The notes: generated from the sequence alone by a model not told the origin. 64,000 nucleotides of DNA from Sutcliffiella horikoshii (GCF_002157855.1 NZ_CP020880.1:2356001-2420000); one strand, 5' to 3'. Positions 54,848 through 63,626 are shown, numbered from the stretch's first letter. Numbers and translations: made by a program.

Positions 54848-56302
54848 CTATTTTTCATTTATTAGTTTTAGTATTCTCTTTAGGTTGACAGCGAATATCG
54901 CTGTGGCACCTTGTACCTCCATACCTAATAGACCCGCGGAGGAGGCTGTATCATACCCGTGTCTATGCTTTAGTTCACTGTTTTTCGCTTCAATCTTATA
55001 TCTGGATTTCGCCTTTTCTTTAAAACCTTCGGTATTTTGAAATTCCTCCTGCTCTTTATGTTCTGTTGATTTTATAGTAATAGAGTATGTTCTACTTTTT
55101 GCACCTTCTGTATAACAACCTTCTTTGAAAGGACAGACCTTACACTTTTCGATATCAAAGTAATAGGTTTCACGTCGGTTTTTCGCCACATTTTTCTTGC
55201 CTTGTCGTCTTAACTTAAATGCCAGGTGTCCCGCCCTACATACATACATGCCTGCATCCTTATTAAACTCAAATTCATCCTCTTTTGTACGAGTCCCTTG
55301 AATAACAGGATTTAATTTAGAGATGAGTGCTATATTATTCTCTTTTGTGTAGGAGATATTATTTTTTTCTGAGTAAGCGGTATCTCCAATGGCTGTATCA
55401 ACTTCCATCCCAGCTTTTACGGTTTTCTCAATTAATTCAGGAAGGTATTTCCCATCACTTTTTTCACCTGTTGTAATAACTGCAGCTGTAATAATACGTT
55501 CTTCACTTATTGCGATATGAGTTTTAAATCCGAAAAAAGAGGAGTCAGCAGTTTTATGTCCCTTGCGAGCATCTGGATCATTGGAATAACTTATTTGTTC
55601 TGTGTAATCTTCCACAACTTCTTTCAGTATATTTAACTTCTCCCTAACTGCTGGTATAGAAGCAACTTGCGGGATTTCATCTACCGTATCAATCACTTTA
55701 CGGCAATAAGCTAATTCCTCTTCGACATCATTAGATGTCGTCTTCTGTGGTAACTTTGATTTTAACGATTCGTCTATCTGGTAAATAGCTCTTCTCACAT
55801 TTTTTGATTTTTCTTGTAGAAATTCAGTCGCGGACTTTTGATTGTATCGAGCTTTTGAATGGGTGGCATCTATTATTATGGTATTGGTTTTTATGATTCC
55901 TTTTTCTAATGCAATCTCAACTGTCTTCTCTATAAGCATATCTAATAATCCCACGTCTTTAAGACGGAGCTTTCGAAATTTCGTTAATGAACTTGAATCA
56001 ATGACACGATCTTCTGGAGCCATCTCGAGAAAATACTTAAATGACATATCGTATTGGGATCGATCAACAACATCAACATCTGACAAATCATAAATAGATT
56101 TTAACAACAAGTATTTGAACATACGAATAGGCGGGATAGCGTTACGACCATTATCCAAACAGTATTTTGTTTTTAGTTCATCAAGAATAAAAGAGAAATC
56201 TACTAGTTCATTTATTTGACGAAGCATATTATTTTTGGGGACTACGATATCATATATCGCTGAGAATGGGCTAAGGTTAAAGGACTCTTGATTAGAAATC
56301 AT
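54848..56302 (-). CDS. IS1182-family transposase
   Basis: 484 residues, complete. DDE-type: IIIDATHSKA (D), DTAIGDTAYSEKNN (D), and late E in the YKIEAKNSELKHRHG block. The CxxC zinc-like motif CKVCPFKEGC is typical of the family. AGGTGG stands before the ATG. No frameshift or stop, so the element may be active or only recently silenced. Confidence 0.95.
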   Translation of the reverse strand: MISNQESFNLSPFSAIYDIVVPKNNMLRQINELVDFSFILDELKTKYCLDNGRNAIPPIRMFKYLLLKSIYDLSDVDVVDRSQYDMSFKYFLEMAPEDRVIDSSSLTKFRKLRLKDVGLLDMLIEKTVEIALEKGIIKTNTIIIDATHSKARYNQKSATEFLQEKSKNVRRAIYQIDESLKSKLPQKTTSNDVEEELAYCRKVIDTVDEIPQVASIPAVREKLNILKEVVEDYTEQISYSNDPDARKGHKTADSSFFGFKTHIAISEERIITAAVITTGEKSDGKYLPELIEKTVKAGMEVDTAIGDTAYSEKNNISYTKENNIALISKLNPVIQGTRTKEDEFEFNKDAGMYVCRAGHLAFKLRRQGKKNVAKNRRETYYFDIEKCKVCPFKEGCYTEGAKSRTYSITIKSTEHKEQEEFQNTEGFKEKAKSRYKIEAKNSELKHRHGYDTASSAGLLGMEVQGATAIFAVNLKRILKLINEK

Positions 56303-56417
56303 TTGGATACCACCTAAAACTTTTTATAAAAATATTATAAAACAAAAAAGCAGAAGAAAGTTGTAATTTAAACATTCTTCTGCTTAATTAAGTACGAATT
56401 GTACATTCAATTTTTAT

Positions 56418-56544
56418 CTTTTGAATGGAGCAAATGGCGTAGACTCCAGCGGGGGAAGAAGCGACATTGTTGAGACCCCGCAACGAAGTGAGAAGGCTCA
56501 AGGTCGCCCCGCGGAAAGCGAAGCCATTTGCGGAAATCAAAAGC
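56418..56544 (+). repeat. Fold-back repeat, type A, nested in IS1182 element
   Basis: 127 bp. Ends CTTTTGA / TCAAAAG, inner GCAAATGGC / GCCATTTGC, CAGCGGG / CCCGCGG, GCGAC..TTGAG / CTCAA..GTCGC. Paired bases differ from other A copies but stay complementary. Confidence 0.87.
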
Positions 56545-56590
56545 GGTGTCTTAACAATATCTAAAATTAAGAACTTTTTCAGTGGCCTCC

Positions 56591-56656
56591 AACGAAGTGA
56601 GGAGGCTCTCGGACCGCCCCGCAGGCAAGCGAAGCGCCTAAAACGGAAATCAACTG
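56591..56656 (+). repeat. Fold-back repeat, type B, right fragment
   Basis: Continues the B copy interrupted at 54726: CAACGAAGTGAGGAGGCTC, then ACCGCCCCGCAGGC, AAGCGAAGCGCC, and ends AAATCAACTG. Confidence 0.8.
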
Positions 56657-56723
56657 TTTCTAATACTTTTATATCCTTAAAAAAGCCACTCCGGATGAAG
56701 TGGCTTCTTTTTTGACGGTTATT

Positions 56724-57476
56724 TTACCTCAACCTCATAAGTTGCTTTCTATTGTTAAATAGTGTCGGGTATGACAATAATCCAAGCATGATGCTTGTGA
56801 CAGATGCTGTTGTAAGTAATAAAAATACAATAAGCAGTTGAAATTGAACGGCCTGAATGGGGCTTGCTCCAGCGATAATCTGACCACTCATCATTCCAGG
56901 AAGCTGAACTAGTCCAATCGTTTTCTGACTTTCAATCGTTGGAATCATGCTGGCTTTAACTGCCTGTATCAATTGGGTATGTATGGCCTGTTTGGTTGTC
57001 CCACCAAGGGAAAGAATCAGGTCAATTTCATCTTCTCTTGCTTCTATCTCAGAAAAAAATCTATTGAGAAAAAGAATGCCAAGCACCATAGAGTTACCGA
57101 TAATCATGCCGCTTATCGGAATGATATACTGTGCAGTTGCCGGAATAATATTGAATCCAATTAATATACCTTGTGTCAGTACTTCAATAAAAATAAATGT
57201 GATGGCTACCTTCCAAGCAATCCCTTTAATCGGAGTCTTTTTTCTAGCAACGTTTTGAACGGCAGCCCCAATTATAATCAGTACCATTAAAATAATAAAG
57301 AAATATCCTTCTGATTCAAAAACAAACGTCAGTAGATAACCGACGATAAAAAGCTGTACAACAGACCTAATGACAGCGATAATCGTATCTTTTTCTAGAT
57401 CAAGTCTGAATGTTTTAGAAAGGACGATAGGTATAAGAACAAAAATAAGGGTTATTGCGAGCGTAAAGGCGTTCAT
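56724..57476 (-). CDS. fetB: FetB-like ABC exporter permease (UPF0014)
   Basis: 250 residues, about seven helices. UPF0014 motifs LKTFRLDL-like (LSKTFRLDLEK), VQNVARKKTP, GMIIGNSM and SQKTIGLVQLPGMMSGQIIAGASP. In E. coli FetAB exports iron under oxidative stress. Its start overlaps the ATPase stop by four bases. Confidence 0.9.
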   Translation of the reverse strand: MNAFTLAITLIFVLIPIVLSKTFRLDLEKDTIIAVIRSVVQLFIVGYLLTFVFESEGYFFIILMVLIIIGAAVQNVARKKTPIKGIAWKVAITFIFIEVLTQGILIGFNIIPATAQYIIPISGMIIGNSMVLGILFLNRFFSEIEAREDEIDLILSLGGTTKQAIHTQLIQAVKASMIPTIESQKTIGLVQLPGMMSGQIIAGASPIQAVQFQLLIVFLLLTTASVTSIMLGLLSYPTLFNNRKQLMRLR

Positions 57477-58192
57477 TTCAACTCCCCTTTAAGAAATGCT
57501 TGTACACGATCGTTCGTTGAGTTTTGGATATCCTGACTTTTCCCGGCTTCTATTAGTTCTCCATCCATTAAGATCCATGTATAGGTTCCGACTGTTAAAG
57601 CCTGATTTAAATTATGGGTTATCCATATAATAGTAGTGCCGTACTTTTTACTTACTCTTTGAATTAATTCATCAATTTCCCTTTGTGAAGTTTGATCTAA
57701 AGAAGAAGTTATTTCATCCAATAGTAACACTTTCGGTCGATTTACAAGTGTCCTTGCAATGGATAACTTTTGTCTTTGTCCGCCTGATAGATCTTTCACA
57801 TTCTGATGTAATTGGCTTTCTTCCAGTCCTACTACATTTAATATGCTGACCGCCTCTTCCTTCTCAAGAGAGCGCTCTTGCAGCCGCAAAGGTAAAGAAA
57901 GGTTATCAAAGACATCTCCGTCAACCATTGGAGCACTTTGAAGGGCGATTCCAACCTGCTTGCGTAGCTCAGTGGGTTCGTATTTATCGAGGTCTTTGCC
58001 ATTTATTATGATCTCCCCTGATGTAGGAGTCAAAAGACCGTTAAGCATTTTCAACAAAGTGGTTTTACCAGCCCCAGAGGGTCCGACAAAGGTAGTGATT
58101 TCCCCTTCAGTAATGTTACCAGAAATGCCTTTAAGAATAAGTTTTTCCTCAGTTCTGTACTGCACGTCCTTTAACCGTATAGAACCCTTCAA
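57473..58192 (-). CDS. fetA: FetA-like ABC exporter ATPase
   Basis: 239 residues from TTG 58192 (GGGAGGGG upstream); an in-frame ATG 15 bases earlier is possible. Walker A GPSGAGKTT, signature LSGGQRQKL, Walker B VLLLDEITSSLD (Glu kept), H-loop ITHNL. Partner of the UPF0014 permease. Confidence 0.9.
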   Translation of the reverse strand: MKGSIRLKDVQYRTEEKLILKGISGNITEGEITTFVGPSGAGKTTLLKMLNGLLTPTSGEIIINGKDLDKYEPTELRKQVGIALQSAPMVDGDVFDNLSLPLRLQERSLEKEEAVSILNVVGLEESQLHQNVKDLSGGQRQKLSIARTLVNRPKVLLLDEITSSLDQTSQREIDELIQRVSKKYGTTIIWITHNLNQALTVGTYTWILMDGELIEAGKSQDIQNSTNDRVQAFLKGELK

Positions 58193-58294
58193 CGGTACCC
58201 CTCCCATCCTTTTGATACACATACTATACCCTTGTTTCTAAAAATAAATATGGCCGAGCATCTAACAACTCGACCTTCCATGTAAATTGTAAAA

Positions 58295-60466
58295 TTAAAA
58301 TACAAATTGCAATTTATCTTCTTTCCATTCCAATGAAGCATTAAATACCTTTTCACCTTTTTTAAATCCCTTAATTTCAGCGGTTCTTCCTTCTGATAGA
58401 AGTTTTTTTGCATTTGTTGCAGAAACGGTTTTTCCGAGTATGGTTTTTGAAATGGTGAAATTGCACTTATTTGAATTGTAGTTTGAACATCCGTAGAATG
58501 ACCCCTTGTCCACTACATCTCCGTCGCACTTTTTACACGTACCCACCTTTGTTCCCACGCCGGCAGAACCACGTCCTTTGCGCTTTCCTTTTGAATATTT
58601 AAATTCACTAACATCCATTCCTTCAAAAGACCATTGGCCGCTCTCGTTTTTTGCATCCTCTATCAATTTTATGGACAGTTTTTTTGCCTGTTCCATAAAT
58701 TCTTCTGGAGATGCTGTACCTTGGCCTATTTCATGCAGTCGTTGCTCCCATTTTGCCGTCATTTCGGGACTTGCTAAAATGCTTGATCCAATTGACTTAA
58801 TCAGAAGCTTCCCTTTATTTGTAGCAAAAACTTGATTTCGTTTAACATCAATATATTTTCTGTCTTTTAGTACGCCGATTATCCCCGCTCGTGTCGCTTC
58901 TGTACCGAGGCCCTCTGTTTTATTTAGAACCTTTGTGAGCTCTCCATCTTCTAGATGTTTGCCGGCTGTTTTCATCACTGTGATGAGTTGTCCCTCCGTA
59001 TAACGTTTAGGAGGCTGGGTCTTCCCTTCTTTCACTTTCACGTCATGTACACTTCCTGTTTCACCTTGTTCTAACGAAGGAAGATCTTGTTCATCTTCAT
59101 CTGTTTCTTTTTCTTTCTTGTTGCCATATATGACCGTTCGCCATCCTGACTGAACCTCTTCTTTCCCTTTTGAAAGGAATGTGGCGCGACCGTCTACTAG
59201 TGTATGTATCGTCGTGTAGTCAAAAATTGCTTTATCATAGTGTGCAGCGATGAGACGCTTAACGATAAGGGAATAAATTTTCTCTTCATCCGGTGACATT
59301 TTAGATGGATCTGTCACTTGCTCTGTTGGGATAATTGCATAGTGATCTGTCACTTTTTTCTCATTTACTACTCGTTTATTATTCATGACGGATGAGTATG
59401 GAACAGGAAAGTAATCCTTAAATGCGTTAAAAGCACTCAATTTCTGCAAGGTTTCAGGAAACATACCAGCCTCTTCTTTGGTCACAAAGCTTGAATCAGA
59501 ACGAGGATAGGAAATGATACCTTTCACATAAAGTTTTTGAGCTACCTCTAATGTTTTTTGCGGAGAAAATTTATAAAGACTATTGGCAGTAGCTTGCAAG
59601 GACGAAAGGTTAAAGAGAAATGGTGGCTGAAATTCTTTCCGTTCTTTCTCTATGTTTTCAATTTCCGCCTCTTTTCCTTTACAGAACTGCACTATCTTTT
59701 CTGCTAAGGTCGCATCATCGAGCCTTGACTCTTCTTCCTTATGCCATTTACCTTTATACTTCTTTCCATTCATATTGAAGGTCGCGAGCACTTCCCAAAA
59801 CGGCTTTGAGACAAAGTTTTCGATTTCGAGTTCCCTTTTTACAATCAACGCAAGGGTTGGGGTCTGTACTCTTCCGGTTGAGAAAACATCGGATATGCCT
59901 TTTTGTTGTAGGAGCAACGTATACGCTCGTGAAGCATTCATCCCGACCAGCCAATCCGCACAGGATCTACTCAAGGCTTCATAGTATACATTTCTTGTTT
60001 CATGCTCTTCTAAAAGGTTATCAAACCCTTTTTGGACGGCCTTTGGAGTCAAAGAGGATATCCACAAACGTTTTAAAGGTTTATGGCAATTGCTCACAAG
60101 AAGAATGATACGTATAATCGCCTCTCCTTCCCGTTCTGCATCACCTGCCATAATTACTTCTGTCACCTCAGGATGATGAACTAACTTTTTTACGGTTTGA
60201 AATTGCTTCCATTTGGATTTGGTTACTTTGTGTTGGAATTTTTCGGGTATGATTGGGAGAGTTTGCAGGGACCAGCGCTTCCACGCCTTATCGTATTCTT
60301 CCGGAGATAACAGTTCACAAAGATGACCAACAGCCCATGTAAGCAAGGCACCTTTAGGGAACATCTGTTGTGGGGGAATCTCCACATAGCCATCCTTTTT
60401 CTTGTAGGAAAATGGAGCAGCAAGCTTTAATCCTTGATCTGGCTTTTCAGCAATTATTAATTTCAC
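58295..60466 (-). CDS. topB: DNA topoisomerase III
   Basis: 723 residues from GTG 60466 (KLIIAEKPDQG follows, the canonical start); upstream in-frame codons to 60487 are an alternative. TOPRIM domain with AGDAEREGE. Catalytic Tyr in ISYPRSDSSF. C-terminal zinc ribbon CKKCDGDVVDKGSFYGCSNY. It is a type IA enzyme acting on single-stranded regions and recombination intermediates. Slightly truncated ribosome site is the only oddity. Confidence 0.95.
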   Translation of the reverse strand: MKLIIAEKPDQGLKLAAPFSYKKKDGYVEIPPQQMFPKGALLTWAVGHLCELLSPEEYDKAWKRWSLQTLPIIPEKFQHKVTKSKWKQFQTVKKLVHHPEVTEVIMAGDAEREGEAIIRIILLVSNCHKPLKRLWISSLTPKAVQKGFDNLLEEHETRNVYYEALSRSCADWLVGMNASRAYTLLLQQKGISDVFSTGRVQTPTLALIVKRELEIENFVSKPFWEVLATFNMNGKKYKGKWHKEEESRLDDATLAEKIVQFCKGKEAEIENIEKERKEFQPPFLFNLSSLQATANSLYKFSPQKTLEVAQKLYVKGIISYPRSDSSFVTKEEAGMFPETLQKLSAFNAFKDYFPVPYSSVMNNKRVVNEKKVTDHYAIIPTEQVTDPSKMSPDEEKIYSLIVKRLIAAHYDKAIFDYTTIHTLVDGRATFLSKGKEEVQSGWRTVIYGNKKEKETDEDEQDLPSLEQGETGSVHDVKVKEGKTQPPKRYTEGQLITVMKTAGKHLEDGELTKVLNKTEGLGTEATRAGIIGVLKDRKYIDVKRNQVFATNKGKLLIKSIGSSILASPEMTAKWEQRLHEIGQGTASPEEFMEQAKKLSIKLIEDAKNESGQWSFEGMDVSEFKYSKGKRKGRGSAGVGTKVGTCKKCDGDVVDKGSFYGCSNYNSNKCNFTISKTILGKTVSATNAKKLLSEGRTAEIKGFKKGEKVFNASLEWKEDKLQFVF

Positions 60467-60494
60467 TACCTCTTCCACTCCACTCAATTAAAAT

Positions 60495-60539
60495 AAATGT
60501 AGGAAAAGAGTGTGGCTTCCCTTCTCTTTTCCTACATTT
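60495..60539 (-). terminator. Terminator of the 60570 gene
   Basis: AAATGTAGGAAAAGAG / CTCTTTTCCTACATTT perfect 16-base stem. Confidence 0.85.
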
Positions 60540-60569
60540 ATTATAAAAGCAAAACATTTGTTTGTATAG

Positions 60570-60815
60570 TTACACGGTCACAATATTTTTTCTGGGCACT
60601 ATGTTCTGGACAGTGATTAACGGATAGGCACTTTGTTGGGTTTCTCCAACTACGAGGTATTCACCAATTTGCAGTGCGAAGGAATCCATAAAATAGATGA
60701 TTTGTAAAGACTCGCGCAAGCTATTGTAAATCGTATCTTCGTCTAATGAGTACAAACATAAATTCGTTTTAATCCGCAATATCATTTCCCTACCTTCAAA
60801 TTTTGTCCGCAGCAT
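60570..60815 (-). CDS. Small hypothetical protein
   Basis: 81 residues from ATG 60815 with AAAGGAGG upstream. Sequence is alternating hydrophobic/polar (FALQIGEYLVVGETQQSAYP) and beta-like. I do not recognise it. It stands as a single gene between topB and cspD. Confidence 0.65.
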   Translation of the reverse strand: MLRTKFEGREMILRIKTNLCLYSLDEDTIYNSLRESLQIIYFMDSFALQIGEYLVVGETQQSAYPLITVQNIVPRKNIVTV

Positions 60816-60884
60816 AGCTTATCCCTCCTTTACCTATATATATGATAAGAAAAAGAAAATAAAACAGGTACAAAGTTTGAAACC

Positions 60885-60914
60885 TTGACTATAATAGAGG
60901 AAATATTGTATATT
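60885..60914 (+). promoter_or_regulatory. SigA-type promoter of cspD
   Basis: TTGACT, 18-base spacer, TATATT. A start near 60921 would give a leader of about 92 bases, typical of cold-shock genes whose 5' UTR folds with temperature. Confidence 0.6.
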
Positions 60915-61012
60915 GAAATTGTCATTTAACCGCTTTCTTTTTTAATGGAAATTGGTGATGATAATACAATTTCACGGCACTTTGTGCGCTATTTTTAGGA
61001 GGAAAAAGAACA

Positions 61013-61213
61013 ATGCAAAACGGTAAAGTAAAATGGTTCAACAACGAAAAAGGTTTTGGCTTTATTGAAGTAGAAGGTGGAGATGACGTATTTGTACATT
61101 TCTCTGCAATCACTGGTGATGGTTTCAAATCTTTAGAAGAAGGCCAAGAAGTTTCTTTTGAAATCGTTGAAGGAAACCGCGGACCACAAGCTGCTAACGT
61201 TACAAAACTTTAA
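61013..61213 (+). CDS. cspD: Cold shock protein CspD
   Basis: 66 residues. RNP1 KGFGFIEV and RNP2 VFVHFSAI, canonical OB-fold cold shock domain that binds single-stranded RNA/DNA and keeps mRNA unfolded. AGGAGG before ATG. Confidence 0.97.
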   Translation: MQNGKVKWFNNEKGFGFIEVEGGDDVFVHFSAITGDGFKSLEEGQEVSFEIVEGNRGPQAANVTKL

Positions 61214-61234
61214 TCTAAAGTTGTAAAAACATAT

Positions 61235-61280
61235 ATAAAAAAGGGAGAGACCATCAGTTGTTTGATGGTCTCTCTCGTTT
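61235..61280 (+). terminator. Terminator after cspD
   Basis: GAGAGACCATCA / TGATGGTCTCTC with GTTGTT loop and TTTT tail. Confidence 0.9.
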
Positions 61281-61337
61281 TATGTGAATATCTTTTGCCT
61301 CTTTTACTCATTCTAAAATAAGAAGGAGGCTGTAAAA

Positions 61338-61619
61338 ATGGACAACCAACAATATAACAACAACACAGAATTACACACAGGATATAATGATTTGTCTCAA
61401 GTTCAGGTGTCGATTCAATCTGCAGAAAAAATGGTGGGGTCGGTAACGATGAGCCTTGATCCAGAAGCTATGGATCATGCAGAAAGAGCCATTTCTAACG
61501 CTAGATCTCTACTTAACGAAGCTAAAAGCGCTGGCACAGGGTTAGATACGGATTTTCTACAAAATTGCGAATTATCTCTTACCCAATGTGAACATCAGCT
61601 TTCTGAAGCACGAAAATAA
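61338..61619 (+). CDS. Small DUF2564-like protein
   Basis: 93 residues; AAGGAGG precedes ATG 61338. Amphipathic helices (AERAISNARSLLNEAKSAG, LTQCEHQLSEARK) after a polar N-terminus. Looks like the DUF2564 family of Bacillus; assignment not certain. Function unknown. Confidence 0.68.
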   Translation: MDNQQYNNNTELHTGYNDLSQVQVSIQSAEKMVGSVTMSLDPEAMDHAERAISNARSLLNEAKSAGTGLDTDFLQNCELSLTQCEHQLSEARK

Positions 61620-61643
61620 CCGCCTGGATGGGCGGTTTTTTTG
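61619..61643 (+). terminator. Terminator
   Basis: ACCGCC / GGCGGT with six T residues following. Confidence 0.85.
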
Positions 61644-61655
61644 TGCTTGTTCAGT

Positions 61656-61706
61656 AAAAAACCAGCGGGTAAAGCGCTACATTATTTGCGCTCTACTAGC
61701 TGGTCT
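61656..61706 (-). terminator. Terminator overlapping the end of ypeQ
   Basis: ACCAGC / GCTGGT outer and GCGC/GCGC inner stem, then TTTTTT on the minus strand. Confidence 0.6.
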
Positions 61707-61870
61707 CCTAATTTCTTGATTTCAGCACCTACTGTACATTCACTGATGCAAAATGATTGAGCATGCGTCTTGCCATAGTCTTTACGTAACGTTTGCTTAA
61801 CCAGGCATTCAGTACAGTACGTATCTAAAATTTCACCAACTTCCAAAAGTATCTTTTTTCGATTAATCAT
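61682..61870 (-). CDS. ypeQ: YpeQ-like zinc-finger protein
   Basis: 62 residues with four cysteines (YCTECLV, FCISECTV) spaced for one zinc. GGAGTG lies 11 bases before ATG. Similar to B. subtilis YpeQ, encoded beside ypeP, as here. The hairpin at its end carries the stop codon in the stem. Confidence 0.8.
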   Translation of the reverse strand: MINRKKILLEVGEILDTYCTECLVKQTLRKDYGKTHAQSFCISECTVGAEIKKLGDQLVERK

Positions 61871-61893
61871 TATTTAGTGTCACTCCTATATGT

Positions 61894-62547
61894 TCACAAT
61901 TGCAATTTACTTTCAATTGGTGTTCCTTCTAATGCTTGTTTGGCCAGCTGATGTGCCTCTGTATTATCTTTTCTGTTGACAGGCTCATATATTGGCCTGA
62001 TTTTAAGTTCTTTCAACTTCTCTTCTATCTTATCAAGCCAACGGTTGAATAGTTCATCATAACACGGCCATTCTCCCGAAAGTTGATTTAAAACGACAAG
62101 GGAGTCGCCCTTAAAGGTAACTTCCATCGCACGGATTTCAAGTTGTTCCAATTGTTGGACCAGAAAATAGAACGCTGCATACTCCGCTTCATTGTTCGAT
62201 TCCAATTCTTCAAGCCTTGCATTAATTCTGTATCTGTAGTCTTTTCTATTTTGATTATAATAAACCACATTTCCGATTCCCGCCAGTTTGGTATCAACGT
62301 CGTATCCTCCATCAAAAAAGGCGACAACATCCGAAATACCTATTTCACTCTGCTTAATCCATTTGTTTATTTCTTTTTTAGTCCACTCTGACCCATCCTG
62401 ATCAAAAAAAGAAAGACGTTTTACTCTTCCCGTCTTTTCTATATCTTCAGCAAGCCTAAGAGCGAGCCTAATATCCAGTTCTTCACTTCTAAAAGTGGTT
62501 TCAATATGTTTTGGAGTGTGGTAGTGCCATTCTAAAGTTAATTTCAT
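61894..62547 (-). CDS. ypeP: RNase H-like protein YpeP
   Basis: 217 residues. An N-terminal 70-residue extension precedes an RVT_3/RNase H fold: acidic residues in VAFFDGG, NNEAEYAAF and FKGDSLVVL. The fourth acid is His (DNTEAHQLA) as in plant-type RVT_3 proteins. AAAGGGG before ATG. Nuclease activity not certain. Divergent from ypdQ. Confidence 0.85.
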   Translation of the reverse strand: MKLTLEWHYHTPKHIETTFRSEELDIRLALRLAEDIEKTGRVKRLSFFDQDGSEWTKKEINKWIKQSEIGISDVVAFFDGGYDVDTKLAGIGNVVYYNQNRKDYRYRINARLEELESNNEAEYAAFYFLVQQLEQLEIRAMEVTFKGDSLVVLNQLSGEWPCYDELFNRWLDKIEEKLKELKIRPIYEPVNRKDNTEAHQLAKQALEGTPIESKLQL

Positions 62548-62716
62548 TTTTTGGGTATCCCCTTTACTACTAAGTAATTCTTACTTATACCCCTTAGACG
62601 TAAAAAGTATGGGTATTATGGCTTTAATACTTTGTTATTATTGTGTATTCTTATCTTATCACAGGACATATCGAAATATGTTCGTGTAACACTTATTTAA
62701 TAGGTAGGCGAATGCA

Positions 62717-63109
62717 ATGATTGAAGTATATATTGACGGGGCAAGCGCAGGGGATCCCGGTCCTTCTGGAGCTGGTATATTTATTAAAGGGCATGGACGG
62801 GCTGAACAATACAGTATTCCGCTTGGAATGATGTCGAATCATGAAGCAGAATTTCATGCGTTGATTGAAGCGTTGAAAATTTGCACAAAACAAGGCTATC
62901 AAATTGTTTCTTTTCGAACAGACTCTCAGGCGGTGGAGAGTGCAATGGAAAAGCGCTTTGCTAAAAAACAGCAATACAGCGTGCTGTTGGAGGAAGCTTT
63001 GCGTCTGTCCGATCAGCTTGATTTATTCTTCATAAAATGGGTGCCGAGCAAAGAGAATAAAGTGGCGGATGAGTTGTCGAGGAAGGCGATTCAGCTTAAT
63101 AATAAGTGA
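62717..63109 (+). CDS. ypdQ: RNase HI-like protein YpdQ
   Basis: 130 residues. All four DEDD metal-binding acids are present: YIDGAS, NHEAEFH, RTDSQAV, KVADELSR. Compact RNase HI without the basic protrusion. AGGTAGG precedes ATG. Likely cuts RNA in RNA/DNA hybrids; activity varies in this subgroup. Confidence 0.88.
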   Translation: MIEVYIDGASAGDPGPSGAGIFIKGHGRAEQYSIPLGMMSNHEAEFHALIEALKICTKQGYQIVSFRTDSQAVESAMEKRFAKKQQYSVLLEEALRLSDQLDLFFIKWVPSKENKVADELSRKAIQLNNK

Positions 63110-63138
63110 TAGTATGGTGGAATTTGGATTCTCCCTTA

Positions 63139-63606
63139 CCGTTTGGGCTTTTGGTGAGTTGCTTCGGGCGTTGAGACGGCTTCTCTCTTACCGTTTTGGG
63201 TTTTGGCGAGCTGCTTCGGGCGTTGAGACGGCTTCTCTGTTACCGTTTTAGGTTCTGGCGAGCTACTTCGGGCGTTGAGACGGCTTCTCTCTTACCGTTT
63301 TAGGTTCTGGCGAGCTACTTGGGGCGTATAGAATGCCTCTATCTTACCAAACAGCCCTTCCCCGAGTTGCTTCGGGCATATAGAACGCCCCTATATTACC
63401 AAACAGCCTTTTTAATAGCTGCTTCGGGCATATAGAACGCAACTATCTTACCAAACAGCCCTTCCCCGAGTTGCTTCGGGCATATAGAACGCCCCTATAT
63501 TACCAAACAGCCTTTTTAATAGCTGCTTCGGGCATATAGAACACCCCTATATTACCAAACAGCCCTTCCCCGAGTTGTTTTGGGCATATAGAAGCAGCCA
63601 TTTAAT
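63139..63606. repeat. 52-bp tandem array 3 (nine units, two types)
   Basis: Units 1-4 begin CCGTTTT..GGCGAG and carry GCTTCGGGCGTTGAGACGGC; units 5-9 begin CCAAACAGCC and carry GGGCATATAGAACGC. Every unit is 52 bp. Units 5 and 7 match each other (CTTCCCCGAG), as do 6 and 8 (TTTTTAATAG), giving a 104-bp superperiod. Unit 4 has the first half of type one and the second half of type two. Confidence 0.95.
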
Positions 63607-63626
63607 ATCTACCCCCACAATCAAAA

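Larger units (their letters stand above)
54726..56590 (-). mobile_element. IS1182-family insertion sequence with nested repeat
   Basis: 1865 bp with 15-bp perfect inverted ends GAGGCCACTGAAAAA (54726-54740) and its complement (56576-56590). 8-bp direct repeats CAACGAAG flank it (54718-54725 and 56591-56598). It contains one full transposase gene, a terminator, and a type A fold-back repeat (56418-56544) between the gene start and the right end. Confidence 0.85.
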
